35,940 nt of DNA, from contig CALDZJ010000075.1 in the NCBI GenBank assembly GCA_937944055.1, positions 1 to 35,940 of the forward strand. The letters are read 5' to 3'. The translations under genes were made by a program, and so were the position numbers. Each line of letters opens with the position of its first letter. Within the stretch, counting starts at the first letter, position 1. The notes under the pieces were generated by a model. It saw only the letters and a program-made list of their open reading frames with translations, searched no databases and was not told the origin of the DNA. Below, one piece after another: positions 8,836 through 16,204 of the stretch. The stretch comes from an uncultured Verrucomicrobiales bacterium (lineage in GTDB: Bacteria > Verrucomicrobiota > Verrucomicrobiia > Verrucomicrobiales > Akkermansiaceae).

Positions 8836-9183
8836 CATTAGTAAGGTCAGATTCACAAAATCCCAGAAATGAAACAAGAGGATTCCAGCCAACTGCCCTG
8901 CCAACTAGGAAGCGCAGCAAACGTTATATTTAAGTATCCTTAGGCAATTTACATTCTGCATTTTTCAGGGATCTCTCCCGTGTTTTCTTTGGACTCGTTT
9001 TCTTTGATTGCTCTCGACCTGCGGGTGAGGAAATCCAAGCTCTCAAAAGAGAAAAAAAACGAGCATTCAAGAATTTGAGTGTATCATCTGGAAAGTCTTC
9101 AAGCATTCCTGACTTCTGTGATTGTGAATCTTTTTTCTAATTTTCAACTCAGCTGCCGATCGCATTTTTTTGACCAAGCTTCC
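8836..9183. other. Divergent intergenic region
   Basis: This 348-base gap lies between two divergent starts (8835 leftward and 9184 rightward). It is less GC-rich than the genes and contains runs of T and A, for example AAAAAAAA near 9050. No Shine-Dalgarno, RNA fold or repeat stands out. It should hold both promoters, but I cannot place -35 and -10 boxes with confidence. The rightward frame stays open back to 9079, but those codons do not look like protein and would mask the signal peptide. Confidence 0.45.
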
Positions 9184-11436
9184 ATGATTCGATTATTCAT
9201 TCTTCCTTTCATCTTTAGCACCCTCCTCGCTCAAGACCCCCGCCAAGAGGTCAAAGAAGGTCACTCCCACAACGGCCACGCTTTCAATGAAGGCCCGCGC
9301 CAAGCTGGGCCGCTCATGGGAAACACCGGAGACGTTCACCTCCCCATCACCACCACTTGGGATCAAGGGCAGGCTTACTTTGACCAAGGCTTAGGCCAGC
9401 TTCACGGCTTCTGGTATTATGAAGCCGAGCGATCCTTCCGCGCCATCCTCGCGCACGATCCCCACTGCGCTATGGCCTACTGGGGACTCGCTCAGGCGAA
9501 CTACGAGAACGAGAAACGCGCCAAGGAATTTGCCAAAAAAGCCGCCGAGCTCATCGAAAAGAAGCCCGTTTCAGAACACGAGAAAGCCTACCTCGAAGCC
9601 GAGATCGCCTTCTATGATGACGAGAAGGAAAAAGATGCCACCAAGCGCCGTAAGAACTTTCTGAAAGCCTATGAAAATCTCATTCTCGATTTCCCGGACG
9701 ATATCGAGGCAAAGGCCCTCCTCGTCTGTCGCCGCTGGCAGTTCGACAGCTACCACGGCATCCCCATCACAAGTTACGTAGGAATGGATGCCATTCTCGA
9801 ACAAATCTTTGCGAAAAAACCTCATCACCCTGCCCATCATTACGCGATCCACCTCTGGGACTATCGGCGACACGAACAGGCTCTAGACTCCGCTGCCAAG
9901 CTGGGACTGACCGCGCCTCAAATCGCTCACATGTGGCACATGCCAGGGCACATTTACTCGAAGTCTCAGCGCCATCACGATGCCGCATGGGCACAGCAAG
10001 CCTCCGCCCGTATCGACCACGCCCACATGCAAAAATGGTTCCTGCTCCCTGACCAAATCCATAATTACGCTCACAATAATGAATGGCTATCTCGCAGCTT
10101 TTCTTACCTTGGTAAGATCCGCGCCAGCATCGATATGGCAAAATCCCTCTTAGCCAACCCGCGTCACCCCAAGCTAAATCACCATGCCAAAGGCTCCACC
10201 CGCGAGGGCCGTAAGGCCCTCATCAGAATTCTCGAAGAAGCCGAACTCTGGCAAGAAGCCCTAGAAACCGCCCGGTCCCCGTGGCTCGAAGAGCTCCCAA
10301 AACCCCAAGATGACCTCCCCCGCCTCCGACTCATCGCAATCGCCCACTTTAACCTCGGTCAGCAAGTTCCACTCAGAGAGAGCATCCAATCGATCGCCCA
10401 GCTCCACGAAAAAGTCCTCACAAATCAAAACGAGGCGAAGAAAAAAGCGGTCGAAAAAGCAACAGCGAAGAAAAAGACAGAAGAAGAAATCAAAGAAGCT
10501 GAAAAAAAAGCGCACGATCAATTTCAAAATCACGTCAACAAATTCGAGAACACCCTCACTGAGTTGCGGGGCTACCTCGCCGCCATGAATGGTAACTTCC
10601 AGAAAGCAAATGAAGCTCTCAAAAAACGCCCCTCGCAATTCTCGCCCATGCTCCGCCAACTCGCGTATGGCGATCACGAAAAAGCCGCAAAAACGGCCCG
10701 CAAGCTGATCGAGAAAGATGAGCAAAAATCCCTCCCTCTCGCTCAAGCAATTCACACCCTCTACCACGCCAATAAAGAGGATCACACTTGGAAGAAGGGC
10801 TTTGAAAAACTTCGCTCATTCTCCTCCGAGGTGGAAATTAGCTCCCCGATCTTCGCCCGTCTTGCTCCCATCGCCGAAGAACTCGGATACCCTCATGATT
10901 GGCGCCTAGCTCACACTCCTGCCGAGGATCTCCTCCCGCGTCCCTCGCTCGATCAACTCGGCCCACTCCACTGGACCCCACCAGCAGCTCCTGCCTTTTC
11001 CCTCCCCGACCAAAATCAAAAATCCATCTCACTTTCAGACTACCACGGCAAGCCCGTCATCGTCGTCTTTTACCTCGGTGCAGGCTGTCTGCACTGCGCC
11101 GAGCAGCTCACCGCGATGGCCGACCGCTACCATGATTTTGAAAAAGCAAAACTCCCCATCATCGCAATCTCCACCGATGAGATTCCTAAGCTGAAAGACT
11201 CCCAAGAGAATTACGCAAAAGGCACAATCCCCTTCCCCATCATCTCCGATGCTCCGAAGACGATCTTTAAAAAATACACCGCTCATGATGACTTCGAGAA
11301 TCAGCCCCTGCACGGCACCTTCGTCCTCGATGCTCAAGGCCGCATTCTCTGGTCAGACATTTCCGCTGACCCCTTCATGGAAATTGACTTCCTCATCAAA
11401 GAATCACAGCGACTTCTCGCTCTCCACAAATCATAA
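9184..11436 (+). CDS. Exported TPR protein fused to a thioredoxin-fold (AhpC/redoxin) domain
   Basis: This is a 750-residue protein whose start at 9184 gives a signal peptide (MIRLFILPFIFSTLLAQ). Residues ~60-480 are alpha-helical repeats of TPR type (for example HDPHCAMAYWGLAQANYENE), with many His residues in the first half (HSHNGH, HMWHMPGHIYSKSQRHH). A charged Lys/Glu helix at ~415-450 precedes more repeats. Residues ~600-750 form a redoxin/AhpC-TSA domain (PAFSLPDQNQKSISLSDYHGKPVIVVFYLGAG) with a CXXC-type active site, Cys635-Leu-His-Cys638. It probably acts in the periplasm as a thiol oxidoreductase linked to a protein-binding scaffold. The substrate is unknown. Similar architectures occur in Planctomycetes and Verrucomicrobia, as I recall. 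Confidence 0.85.
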   Translation: MIRLFILPFIFSTLLAQDPRQEVKEGHSHNGHAFNEGPRQAGPLMGNTGDVHLPITTTWDQGQAYFDQGLGQLHGFWYYEAERSFRAILAHDPHCAMAYWGLAQANYENEKRAKEFAKKAAELIEKKPVSEHEKAYLEAEIAFYDDEKEKDATKRRKNFLKAYENLILDFPDDIEAKALLVCRRWQFDSYHGIPITSYVGMDAILEQIFAKKPHHPAHHYAIHLWDYRRHEQALDSAAKLGLTAPQIAHMWHMPGHIYSKSQRHHDAAWAQQASARIDHAHMQKWFLLPDQIHNYAHNNEWLSRSFSYLGKIRASIDMAKSLLANPRHPKLNHHAKGSTREGRKALIRILEEAELWQEALETARSPWLEELPKPQDDLPRLRLIAIAHFNLGQQVPLRESIQSIAQLHEKVLTNQNEAKKKAVEKATAKKKTEEEIKEAEKKAHDQFQNHVNKFENTLTELRGYLAAMNGNFQKANEALKKRPSQFSPMLRQLAYGDHEKAAKTARKLIEKDEQKSLPLAQAIHTLYHANKEDHTWKKGFEKLRSFSSEVEISSPIFARLAPIAEELGYPHDWRLAHTPAEDLLPRPSLDQLGPLHWTPPAAPAFSLPDQNQKSISLSDYHGKPVIVVFYLGAGCLHCAEQLTAMADRYHDFEKAKLPIIAISTDEIPKLKDSQENYAKGTIPFPIISDAPKTIFKKYTAHDDFENQPLHGTFVLDAQGRILWSDISADPFMEIDFLIKESQRLLALHKS

Positions 11437-11529
11437 GCGGTCGCCCCATCAGCATCTGATTCACCCACCCACCCCTCTGGCTCACTCCCCCGTCTTGACC
11501 AAATCCCCTCCGATGCTACCCCTTTCCAC

Positions 11530-11886
11530 ATGGCAAAGGTCACCATCTATCACTTCAATCATTGAGGCTCATCTGACAATGCCTTGGCGGTCGCCAAGGA
11601 ACTCGGAGTCGATCACGAAGTCATCCTCTACATCAAAACCCCGCCCGATGCAGCCACCCTCTTCAAAATCGTGACCGCCCTCGAGGACCCGGTCCAGGAT
11701 CTCGTCCGCAAAGACGCTAAATTTAAAAAACTCGGCCTCAACCCTGATGACTTTATCGACAACCCCAATGCCGTCGTCGATATCCTCGTCAAACACAAGC
11801 AGCTTCTCCAGCGCCCCATCCTCGTAAAAGGCGAGAAAGCCATCATCGGCCGGCCGAAGGCGCGCATCGTCGACTTCCTCACCTAA
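11530..11886 (+). CDS. ArsC/Spx-type thioredoxin-fold protein, probable selenoprotein (Sec12 encoded by TGA)
   Basis: An ATG at 11530 begins MAKVTIYHFNH, then TGA at 11563-11565, then GSSDNALAVAKELG in the same frame, running to TAA 11884-11886 (118 residues with Sec). It aligns with ArsC: His8, position 12 (the catalytic Cys of E. coli ArsC) as TGA, YIKTPP near 38-43, Arg60 (VRKD), Arg95 (LLQRPILV) and Arg108 (IIGRP). These match E. coli Cys12, Arg60, Arg94 and Arg107. Arg16 of the ArsC CX3R motif is Asp here, so arsenate may not be the substrate. A perfect hairpin 16 nt after TGA supports selenocysteine. Annotation pipelines would start it at TTG 11584 and lose the active site. The alternative is a nonsense-mutated gene, but every other conserved position is intact. 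Confidence 0.8.
11582..11599 (+). promoter_or_regulatory. Candidate bacterial SECIS hairpin
   Basis: CCTTGGC (11582-11588) pairs perfectly with GCCAAGG (11593-11599) around the four-base loop GGTC. The stem starts 16 nt after the in-frame TGA and the loop begins 23 nt after it. Bacterial SECIS elements lie directly 3' of the UGA inside the coding region, have a small apical loop and carry G in the first loop positions; the E. coli fdhF loop is GGUCU. The bulged U of fdhF is absent. The stem also encodes in-frame ALAVAKE, so it is under a double constraint. Confidence 0.7.
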
Positions 11887-11902
11887 CCATCCCCCTCAGA
11901 TC

Positions 11903-12352
11903 GTGTTCGGTAAAATCTTCATCCTCTTCATCCTCGTCCCCCTTGCCGAGCTCTACCTCTTCATGACCTTAGGAAAGCAGCTCGGCTTTCCACAGACCAT
12001 CGCCATCATCATCGTGACCGCCCTGATCGGTGCCGCTTTGACAAAATCGCAAGGCATCCGTGCCATGCAAAAACTCCAACAAGCCACGAGCTCTGGTAAA
12101 CTCCCCGCGCGCGAAGCCTTCGATGGGATCATCATCCTCCTTGCTGGAGCCGTCCTCATCACCCCCGGCTTCCTCACAGATGCCATCGGCTTCCTCCTCC
12201 TCGTCCCGCCCATCCGCTCCCTCCTCGCCGCCTACTTCGGCGAAAAACTAAAATCCAAAATCCAAGTCACCACCCCCGGCAATCCCGGAACCCCAACGCA
12301 CAACCAAAAACCAAAGTCCCAACTCGATGATGGAAATGTCATCGACGTTTAA
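11903..12352 (+). CDS. fxsA: FxsA family membrane protein
   Basis: This 149-residue protein with a GTG start at 11903 has three hydrophobic helices (residues ~4-20, 28-50 and 75-110). It carries the FxsA pattern: PLAELYLF near the start, a GAALTKSQG segment and GAVLITPGFLTDAIGFLLLVPPIR. FxsA is an inner-membrane protein; E. coli FxsA over-expression relieves F-plasmid exclusion of phage T7, and its normal function is unclear. The hydrophilic tail (residues ~120-149) is variable in the family. It starts 16 nt after the ArsC-like gene and 24 nt before the zinc peptidase, so the three are probably co-transcribed. Confidence 0.9.
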   Translation: MFGKIFILFILVPLAELYLFMTLGKQLGFPQTIAIIIVTALIGAALTKSQGIRAMQKLQQATSSGKLPAREAFDGIIILLAGAVLITPGFLTDAIGFLLLVPPIRSLLAAYFGEKLKSKIQVTTPGNPGTPTHNQKPKSQLDDGNVIDV

Positions 12353-12376
12353 AAAACAAGACCTTAAAAAAGAGAA

Positions 12377-13264
12377 ATGCGTTTAGAAAATCAGAGAGAA
12401 AGTCAGCACGTCGAGCGCCGCCGCGGCGGCAAAGGAAAGCGCGCCGCGATGGGCGGAGGACTAGGAGCCATCATCATGGCCATCATCGCCATCTTCGTCA
12501 TGAAGCAACCCGCCTCACAGGTGATTGGCCAAATGGTCCAAAACCAGAACCAAGGCCCACAATCAGGGCCCAGCAAAGCACTCAGTCCCCGACAAGAAGC
12601 CATCGACAAATTCGTCCGCCAAGTCAAAGGCTCCACCGAAGAAGTATGGACCCAGCTCTTCCGCCAAGCAGGAGCACAATACCGCATCCCAAAACTCATC
12701 AACTACGATGGTATGACCCGCATGAAAACCGGCGGCGTCGCTGACTCCCGCATGGGCCCATTCTACGTCCCAGATGAAGAAACCATCTATATCGACACCT
12801 CATTCTTCGACCAAATGGACCGTGACCTTGGCGGCGGCGGAGACTTCGCATACGCCTACGTCATCGCACATGAAGTCGGTCACCACATCCAGAAACTCAC
12901 CGGAAAAACCTCCTTCGTCCACAACCAGAGAAAACGCCTCTCCCAAGCGGAATATAATCGCCTCTCCGTCCGCCTAGAACTCCAAGCAGACTTCTACGCA
13001 GGCGTTTGGGCACACCACGCCAATCAACAAAAACGCCGCCGCGATGGGAGAAACCTTCTCGAAGAAGGAGACATCCAAGAAGCCATGCGCTCCGCCAGCG
13101 CCATCGGAGATGACACCCTCCAACGCAAGGCTGGCCAACGCGAAAGACCAGAAACCTTCAGCCACGGCACCTCCGAGCAACGCATGCGCTGGTTCATCAA
13201 AGGCATCCGCAGCGGTGACGTCAACCAAGGAGACACCTTCAACATCCCCTACAGCCAACTTTAA
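12377..13264 (+). CDS. Membrane-anchored neutral zinc metallopeptidase, YpfJ family
   Basis: The protein has 295 residues. After a basic N-terminus with an RRRGGKGKRAAMGGG motif comes one transmembrane helix (residues ~28-43, GAIIMAIIAIFVM), then a Gln/Pro-rich linker and a periplasmic domain. The zinc motif is His165-Glu166-Val-Gly-His169, followed by the third ligand region ELQADFYAGVWAHH. The AxxxxxYxPxxxxIYID segment (MGPFYVPDEETIYIDTSFF) is also typical of the YpfJ/putative neutral zinc metallopeptidase family. Substrate and physiological role are not established. The gene lies 24 nt downstream of fxsA and only 3 nt upstream of the next gene, so an operon is likely. Length and motifs fit the family well. 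Confidence 0.92.
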   Translation: MRLENQRESQHVERRRGGKGKRAAMGGGLGAIIMAIIAIFVMKQPASQVIGQMVQNQNQGPQSGPSKALSPRQEAIDKFVRQVKGSTEEVWTQLFRQAGAQYRIPKLINYDGMTRMKTGGVADSRMGPFYVPDEETIYIDTSFFDQMDRDLGGGGDFAYAYVIAHEVGHHIQKLTGKTSFVHNQRKRLSQAEYNRLSVRLELQADFYAGVWAHHANQQKRRRDGRNLLEEGDIQEAMRSASAIGDDTLQRKAGQRERPETFSHGTSEQRMRWFIKGIRSGDVNQGDTFNIPYSQL

Positions 13265-13267
13265 CCC

Positions 13268-13753
13268 ATGGCCGCCCCCAAGGAAGTCGCAGAACCTCAC
13301 AAAGAACTCCGCTTCACCCGTGCGAACCAGGCCCAGAACTTCATCATCCTCGCCGCCGTCGGCCTCGCCTTCACCCTCCTCCTCACCATCACCTGGCTCA
13401 TGGGCCACCCAGACTTCTCTTGGTGGATGCCCCTCATCCCACTCACTCTCAGCATCCTCATCGCACGCCTTGCCACCCGCTGCGCCCGCCACGCCTACAT
13501 CATCCTTACCCCCTTAGGCATCGAAATCTTCCCCCTCGTTAAACCCGAAAAAAACCTCAATCTCATCTACTGGACCCAGCTCGAAGACGCCGAATTTGAT
13601 CCCCACCTCAGCACACTCAAGCTCCACTACAACGCCGAAAAAACCGCCGGTGCCATCCTCTCCCTAAAACCCATCCCCCCCAAAAAACGCCCCCTCCTAC
13701 AAAAAGCCATCAAAGGCCGCCTCCCCACCACAGAGACCAAGCCAAGCCCCTAA
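13268..13753 (+). CDS. Small two-helix membrane protein of unknown function
   Basis: This 161-residue protein starts 3 nt after the YpfJ-type gene stop, which suggests co-transcription and coupled translation. It shows two hydrophobic helices (residues ~25-46, FIILAAVGLAFTLLLTITWLM, and ~52-68), then a predicted beta-rich soluble part (HAYIILTPLGIEIF, LNLIYWTQLEDAEFD) resembling the layout of bacterial PH-like domains with N-terminal helices. The C-terminus is basic and Pro-rich. I do not recognise a specific family; the PH-like suggestion rests only on pattern and spacing. Confidence 0.7.
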   Translation: MAAPKEVAEPHKELRFTRANQAQNFIILAAVGLAFTLLLTITWLMGHPDFSWWMPLIPLTLSILIARLATRCARHAYIILTPLGIEIFPLVKPEKNLNLIYWTQLEDAEFDPHLSTLKLHYNAEKTAGAILSLKPIPPKKRPLLQKAIKGRLPTTETKPSP

Positions 13754-13825
13754 AAGCCCCCTCCCACCCCGCAAGCCGCACAATAACCGGTTTCCCTAGC
13801 CAAATTTCCTGCTAGTCTCCCCTCC

Positions 13826-14710
13826 GTGTCCGCGCTTAAAGCTTATCTAAAAAAACAACAAGTCCTCGTCGACGACGCCCTTAACAAATTCCTTCCCCGC
13901 GTCACCGTCCGGCCAAAGACCGTCCACCAAGGCATGCGCTACTCCATCTTTGCCGGTGGTAAACGTCTCCGCCCCATCCTCACCCTCGCCGCCGCGGAGG
14001 CCTGCGGAGGCGAAATTGAAAACGCCCTCCCCCCCGCCTGCTCCGTCGAAATCATGCACACCTACTCCCTTGTTCATGATGACCTCCCCAGCATGGATGA
14101 TGATGACCTCCGCCGCGGCCGCCCCACCTCCCATAAAGTCTATGGCGAAGGCATGGCCATCCTCATCGGCGATGCCCTCCTCACAGAAGCCTTCACCGTC
14201 CTCGCCCACACCCCACCCACCCAGCGCTACACCCTAAAAGACATCCTTCTTGAATTCTCCGAGTGCGGCGGCTCAAAAAAACTCATCGGTGGGCAAGTTC
14301 TAGACCTCGAAGGTGAAGGAAAAGACCTCACCAGAGCCCAGCTCGTCCGCATTCACGAAAACAAAACCGCCGCCCTCCTCACCACCTCCCTCCGCCTCGG
14401 CGGCATGACCGCGAACGCCACGGTCCGCCAACTCGATGCCCTCACCACCTTCGGCTACAACCTCGGCCTCGCCTTTCAAGTCATCGACGACATCCTCGAC
14501 GTCACCCAATCCACCGAGCAACTCGGCAAAACCGCCGGCAAGGACCAAGCCGTAGACAAAGCCACCTACCCCGCAATCTTAGGCCTCGATAAATCGAAAA
14601 AAGAAGCCGCCCGCCTCACCAAAAAAGCCCTCAGCTCCCTAGAAATCTTCGGCAAAAAAGCCCAACACCTCGAAGCCATCGCCCACTACCTCCTCGACCG
14701 CGAATTCTAA
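13826..14710 (+). CDS. ispA: Short-chain polyprenyl diphosphate synthase (farnesyl/geranylgeranyl type)
   Basis: A 294-residue, all-alpha isoprenyl synthase with a GTG start at 13826. It carries GGKRLRP (45-50), the first Asp-rich motif DDLPSMDDDD (residues 85-94) followed by RRGRPT, and the second Asp-rich motif VIDDILD (219-225). These bind Mg2+ and the diphosphates. The two-residue insertion in the first motif (DDxxxxD) and the size match bacterial FPP/GGPP synthases of the IspA type. It condenses IPP with allylic diphosphates in the cytoplasm to feed quinone, carotenoid and undecaprenyl pathways. Product chain length cannot be fixed from sequence. It lies 72 nt after the preceding gene, and no dxs or xseB is adjacent. 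Confidence 0.92.
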   Translation: MSALKAYLKKQQVLVDDALNKFLPRVTVRPKTVHQGMRYSIFAGGKRLRPILTLAAAEACGGEIENALPPACSVEIMHTYSLVHDDLPSMDDDDLRRGRPTSHKVYGEGMAILIGDALLTEAFTVLAHTPPTQRYTLKDILLEFSECGGSKKLIGGQVLDLEGEGKDLTRAQLVRIHENKTAALLTTSLRLGGMTANATVRQLDALTTFGYNLGLAFQVIDDILDVTQSTEQLGKTAGKDQAVDKATYPAILGLDKSKKEAARLTKKALSSLEIFGKKAQHLEAIAHYLLDREF

Positions 14711-14718
14711 CCCGTGGC

Positions 14719-14735
14719 GGAGACCTCCGGTCTCC
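14719..14735. repeat. Hairpin GGAGACC-TCC-GGTCTCC
   Basis: A perfect 7-bp inverted repeat around a three-base loop lies just after the ispA-type stop, between two convergent genes. It could end transcription from either side, but no T-run follows on either strand, so a classical intrinsic terminator is not supported. The GTCTCC core recurs in the tandem repeat 40 nt further on. Confidence 0.5.
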
Positions 14736-14773
14736 AAGCCCCAACCTTACCCCTCAACCCAGCACCTCATCAC

Positions 14774-14807
14774 GGAAGGGCCGTCTCCAGGGAAGGGCCG
14801 TCTCCAG
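14774..14807. repeat. Tandem 17-bp direct repeat
   Basis: GGAAGGGCCGTCTCCAG occurs twice in perfect head-to-tail copies (14774-14790 and 14791-14807) in the convergent gap between the ispA-type and photolyase-like genes. The GTCTCC core is shared with the hairpin at 14719-14735. It may be a fragment of a dispersed intergenic repeat family, but no further copies stand out in this window. Confidence 0.7.
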
Positions 14808-14898
14808 ACTACCCACCACAAAAACCAAAGCCCCCAAGTTCCGTGCCCTCAGCGTATTCCCTGGTTCAAAATCTCCCCTACCCATCCCCGCTTCCCCC

Positions 14899-16065
14899 TC
14901 AAAACAACATCCCACTCCCACCCCTCTCAAAAGGAAACTCCCCCGTCTTCATCTTCCCCTGCAACTTCTTCCAAAACCCAAAAAATCCCCCCTTAGCAAA
15001 CCCCCGCAAATACCGGTCCTCCGCCCGAACCACCAAATTAAAATCCAAAGTCCTAACCTCCCCCACCCAATCTCTTAAATACCCCACCTCCGGCCGCATC
15101 CCCACCACCCCCTTCACCCCATTTTCCTCAGCCCACTCAATCAGGCTACCAACCCTCTCAACCCTCACCCCATAGTGCTTCTCCACCCGCCGCACCACCT
15201 CATCCAACGCCCTTCCCAACCACTCCCGCTGCAAAGCCGACCTCTCCAAGCCATCCTCAGTCACCACAATCCTCCCCGGCTTCAGCCCACCCAAAACCGA
15301 ACTCTCCGGATTCAAATCCTCCTCATGAATCCACAGCACAAAGCCCTCCTTTGGTAACTCATTCTCCGGAAGATCCACCCTCGTAACCTCCGCCCGCTTC
15401 ACCCCCTCCGGCATCAAAGCCACCGGACTCTCCAACACCTCAAGCCCGCCCGAATCTAACAAATCTGGATGCAGATACTTCTCAATATTCCCCCGCCTCG
15501 GTAAATACGTTTTCCCAGGCGTTTGCAAGCCCGCCACCCACCTCCAAGAACACACATTCGAAGCCGGATCAAAATCCAACAAATGATCCTCAAAAAACTT
15601 CGCCCCCAACTCCCAAGGCAAGCTCGCCACATGCACCCAATACGCCGCGAACCACATCCGCGCATGATTGTGCAAATACCCCGTCTCCCGCAGCTCATCT
15701 GCAAAGCCATTCATCACCCCCACCGGTCCCCGCCCTTCCCGAATCGCCCCCGCCCCCTCAAGCTCTTTAATCCCCCCCAAGTACTCATCCCAAACCTGCG
15801 GCCTCAGCGAAAGCCACCCCTTCCAATAGCATCGCCAATAAACCTCCTGCCGAAACTTCTCCACCGTCGAAGCAGCATACCTAACCAAAGGAGCCTCCGC
15901 CACCTCCCACTCCGTCACCAGCCGATGCCGAATCGCCGCCGACAAACAAGAAACATTCCCATGCCCCGGCACCACCTGATTCCGATCCCGCCCATACCTC
16001 CCACTCACCCCCACGAAGCTCTCCAACTGATCAAGTGCCTCCTCCCGAGTCGCCGCAAAATTCAT
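14899..16065 (-). CDS. Photolyase/cryptochrome-like FAD-binding protein with apparently reversed domain order
   Basis: The protein is 388 residues from ATG 16065. Residues ~20-200 match the photolyase FAD-binding domain: YGRDRNQ, then HNHARMWFAAYW (132-143), then DFDPASNVCSWRWVAGLQTPGK (164-185), the stretch around the FAD N5 contact. The usual N-terminal alpha/beta antenna domain is missing in front. Residues ~240-345 instead look like one: FVLWIHEEDLNPES resembles LWFRRDLRLxDNP, and a helix-strand-helix pattern (WLGRALDEVVRRVEKHYGVRVE, LIEWAEENGVKGVVG) follows. Function is light-dependent DNA repair or light sensing by family; specificity is unknown. Its start overlaps the stop of a 30-codon frame as ATGA. 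The coding strand is G-rich, opposite to its neighbours. Confidence 0.75.
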   Translation of the reverse strand: MNFAATREEALDQLESFVGVSGRYGRDRNQVVPGHGNVSCLSAAIRHRLVTEWEVAEAPLVRYAASTVEKFRQEVYWRCYWKGWLSLRPQVWDEYLGGIKELEGAGAIREGRGPVGVMNGFADELRETGYLHNHARMWFAAYWVHVASLPWELGAKFFEDHLLDFDPASNVCSWRWVAGLQTPGKTYLPRRGNIEKYLHPDLLDSGGLEVLESPVALMPEGVKRAEVTRVDLPENELPKEGFVLWIHEEDLNPESSVLGGLKPGRIVVTEDGLERSALQREWLGRALDEVVRRVEKHYGVRVERVGSLIEWAEENGVKGVVGMRPEVGYLRDWVGEVRTLDFNLVVRAEDRYLRGFAKGGFFGFWKKLQGKMKTGEFPFERGGSGMLF

Positions 16066-16154
16066 ACCCCCACCATCACCCCATCCCTCATCTCCGCAAT
16101 CTCCGATCCTCCCCAAAAATACCATTTCATAAAACCATAACCTTCCAGCGCCAC
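16062..16154 (-). CDS. Possible 30-residue upstream ORF coupled to the photolyase-like gene
   Basis: A GTG at 16154 is preceded by AAGGAG six bases upstream (plus-strand CTCCTT 16161-16166), one of few good Shine-Dalgarno sequences here. The frame encodes VALEGYGFMKWYFWGG and ends in a TGA that overlaps the photolyase ATG as ATGA (16062-16065), the arrangement of translational coupling. The peptide has no recognised family. It may be a leader peptide, or the signal may be chance in a G-rich strand. Confidence 0.35.
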   Translation of the reverse strand: MALEGYGFMKWYFWGGSEIAEMRDGVMVGV

Positions 16155-16204
16155 CAATATCTCCTTGCTAATCTCTCTCCGAATCAGCGACCATTCTAAA
16201 TCGC

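Noticed and set aside
11584-11886. ArsC-like gene starting at TTG 11584
   Set aside because: This start removes the strand and active-site loop of the thioredoxin fold, while the upstream in-frame codons match ArsC residues 1-19 in exact register.
14714-15175. 153-codon rightward open frame
   Set aside because: It lies mostly antisense to the photolyase-like gene and is a Pro/Ser/Leu-rich translation of the C-rich strand with no domain features.
15523-16140. 205-codon rightward open frame
   Set aside because: It is antisense to the FAD-binding domain; the low-complexity Pro/Arg/His composition reflects strand skew.
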